Positions 5,670 through 6,140 of a stretch of 6,140 bases of DNA are shown piece after piece. The notes under the pieces were generated by a model. That model made no database searches, was not told where the DNA came from, and saw only the letters and a list, made by a program, of their open reading frames with translations. Positions within the stretch are counted from its first letter, which is position 1; the number at the start of each line of letters is the position of its first letter. Source of the DNA: an uncultured Eubacteriales bacterium (GTDB taxonomy: Bacteria > Bacillota_A > Clostridia > Peptostreptococcales > Anaerovoracaceae); the NCBI GenBank assembly GCA_902774195.1, contig CACYHM010000061.1, forward strand, positions 1-6,140, given 5' to 3'. A program made the position numbers and the translations under genes.

Positions 5670-6044
5670 TCAGTTTTCGTCTCTGTCTCTGGATTCCTTC
5701 CATACCAGATCGTAGATCAGAGGATCGCGGATAAGGTGTTTCCATACGGTATGCGTAGCTTTCACAAAGCTTTCATCGAGCTCTGCTTCGTCCTCTTTTG
5801 AAGCGAGATCGTTACGGTGCAGCCCGATGCTCCCTATGGGCAGGCCCGTTTGTTTCAGAACGATGGCGTAGGTCTCCGGCGCCGAGAGCACGTTTCGTAT
5901 GATCTCGCGGCTGTTCTGCGCGCTCGTGTGCACGGGCCATCCGGCGGCCGGGCCTACGCGCGGGTCCCTTGCGTATTTATAGCATTCCTCCGCGTCCGCT
6001 TCCGTCCACGGGCGCAGTATCAGTCTTTCTGTTTGCAGTATCAC
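5670..6044 (-). CDS. GNAT-family acetyltransferase, internally shortened and probably inactive
   Basis: The N-terminal part is a clear RimJ/RimL-type GNAT fold. [20 protein letters not shown] (3-22) is the first strand and helix, and [19 protein letters not shown] (57-75) with EDEAEL (84-89) are the central strands. In this family EAEL is normally followed by GYWIG-type sequence and then the Q/R-x-x-G-x-G/A loop that holds the acetyl-CoA pyrophosphate. Here both are absent. After residue 89 the protein goes straight to a sequence (about 95-117, ending IYDLVWKES) that resembles the last strand of a GNAT. At 124 aa it is about 50 residues shorter than usual, so an in-frame deletion seems likely, and it may be a decaying gene. 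No remnant of the missing part is seen in the other minus-strand frames. The start is GTG 6044, with AAGGAG (6060-6055) 10 nt upstream, and the start codon overlaps the stop of the preceding gene (GTGA). The substrate is unknown. Confidence 0.7.
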   Translation of the reverse strand: MILQTERLILRPWTEADAEECYKYARDPRVGPAAGWPVHTSAQNSREIIRNVLSAPETYAIVLKQTGLPIGSIGLHRNDLASKEDEAELDESFVKATHTVWKHLIRDPLIYDLVWKESRDRDEN

Positions 6045-6139
6045 GGTTCGTCGGCTCCTTTTCCGTTTTGCATATCACGGCTTCGAATGATATCCGGCAG
6101 CATCAGCCCCATAAGGATCTCCGCGTCCGTCCAGCCCGA
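6041..6139 (-). CDS. C-terminal end of an unrecognised upstream gene (partial)
   Basis: A minus-strand frame is open from the window edge and ends with TGA at 6043-6041, giving 32 residues beginning [15 protein letters not shown] and ending GKGADEP. Its stop shares four bases (GTGA, 6044-6041) with the GTG start of the GNAT gene, the usual sign of a translationally coupled operon pair. The first 21 codons mostly end in G or C, like the neighbouring genes. The tail is too short to assign a family; I do not recognise it. Confidence 0.55.
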   Translation of the reverse strand, partial: SGWTDAEILMGLMLPDIIRSRDMQNGKGADEP

Positions 6140-6140
6140 T

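Overview
The window carries one strand of closely packed bacterial genes: every supported gene reads on the minus strand, so the biological order runs from high to low coordinates. The sequence is moderately GC-rich, yet the genes use ATA (Ile) and AGG (Arg) freely. A CBS/DRTGG-type family II pyrophosphatase and a CbiM with a PDGLE tail are both present. Together these suggest an anaerobic Gram-positive bacterium, most likely a Clostridia-type Bacillota, with Coriobacteriia as an alternative. This placement is an inference with low to moderate confidence.

Layout in transcription order: (1) 6140-6041, the last 32 codons of an unrecognised upstream gene. (2) 6044-5670, a short GNAT acetyltransferase that overlaps the previous gene by GTGA and appears to lack its acetyl-CoA-binding segment. 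(3) 5669-5578, a 92-nt intergenic region with a good sigma70-type promoter and a 28-bp inverted repeat over its -10 region. (4) 5577-4522 cbiM (with a PDGLE tail), 4436-3633 cbiQ and 3626-2904 cbiO, a complete ECF-type cobalt/nickel importer. The cbiM-cbiQ gap holds a perfect 11-bp-arm palindrome and an extended -10 element. (5) 2903-2804, a possible promoter for the next gene. (6) 2803-1187, a Mn-dependent inorganic pyrophosphatase with a nucleotide-sensing CBS-DRTGG-CBS insert. (7) 1174-1, the first 391 codons of a GH13 alpha-glucosidase of the oligo-1,6-glucosidase type, cut off by the window edge and probably cotranscribed with the pyrophosphatase.

How they work together: CbiM binds and conducts Co2+ or Ni2+, CbiQ couples it to the CbiO ATPase, and all three parts are present. 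No B12 or Ni/Co riboswitch is visible, and the predicted leader is only about 36 nt. The inverted repeat at the promoter is therefore the best candidate for metal control. It has the 6-N16-6 geometry of known NikR sites but a different sequence. The pyrophosphatase and glucosidase form a separate metabolic pair.

I see no rRNA, tRNA, CRISPR, insertion sequence or phage gene, and no clearly new multi-gene system. The most interesting signals are the two dyads in the cbi locus and the internally shortened GNAT.
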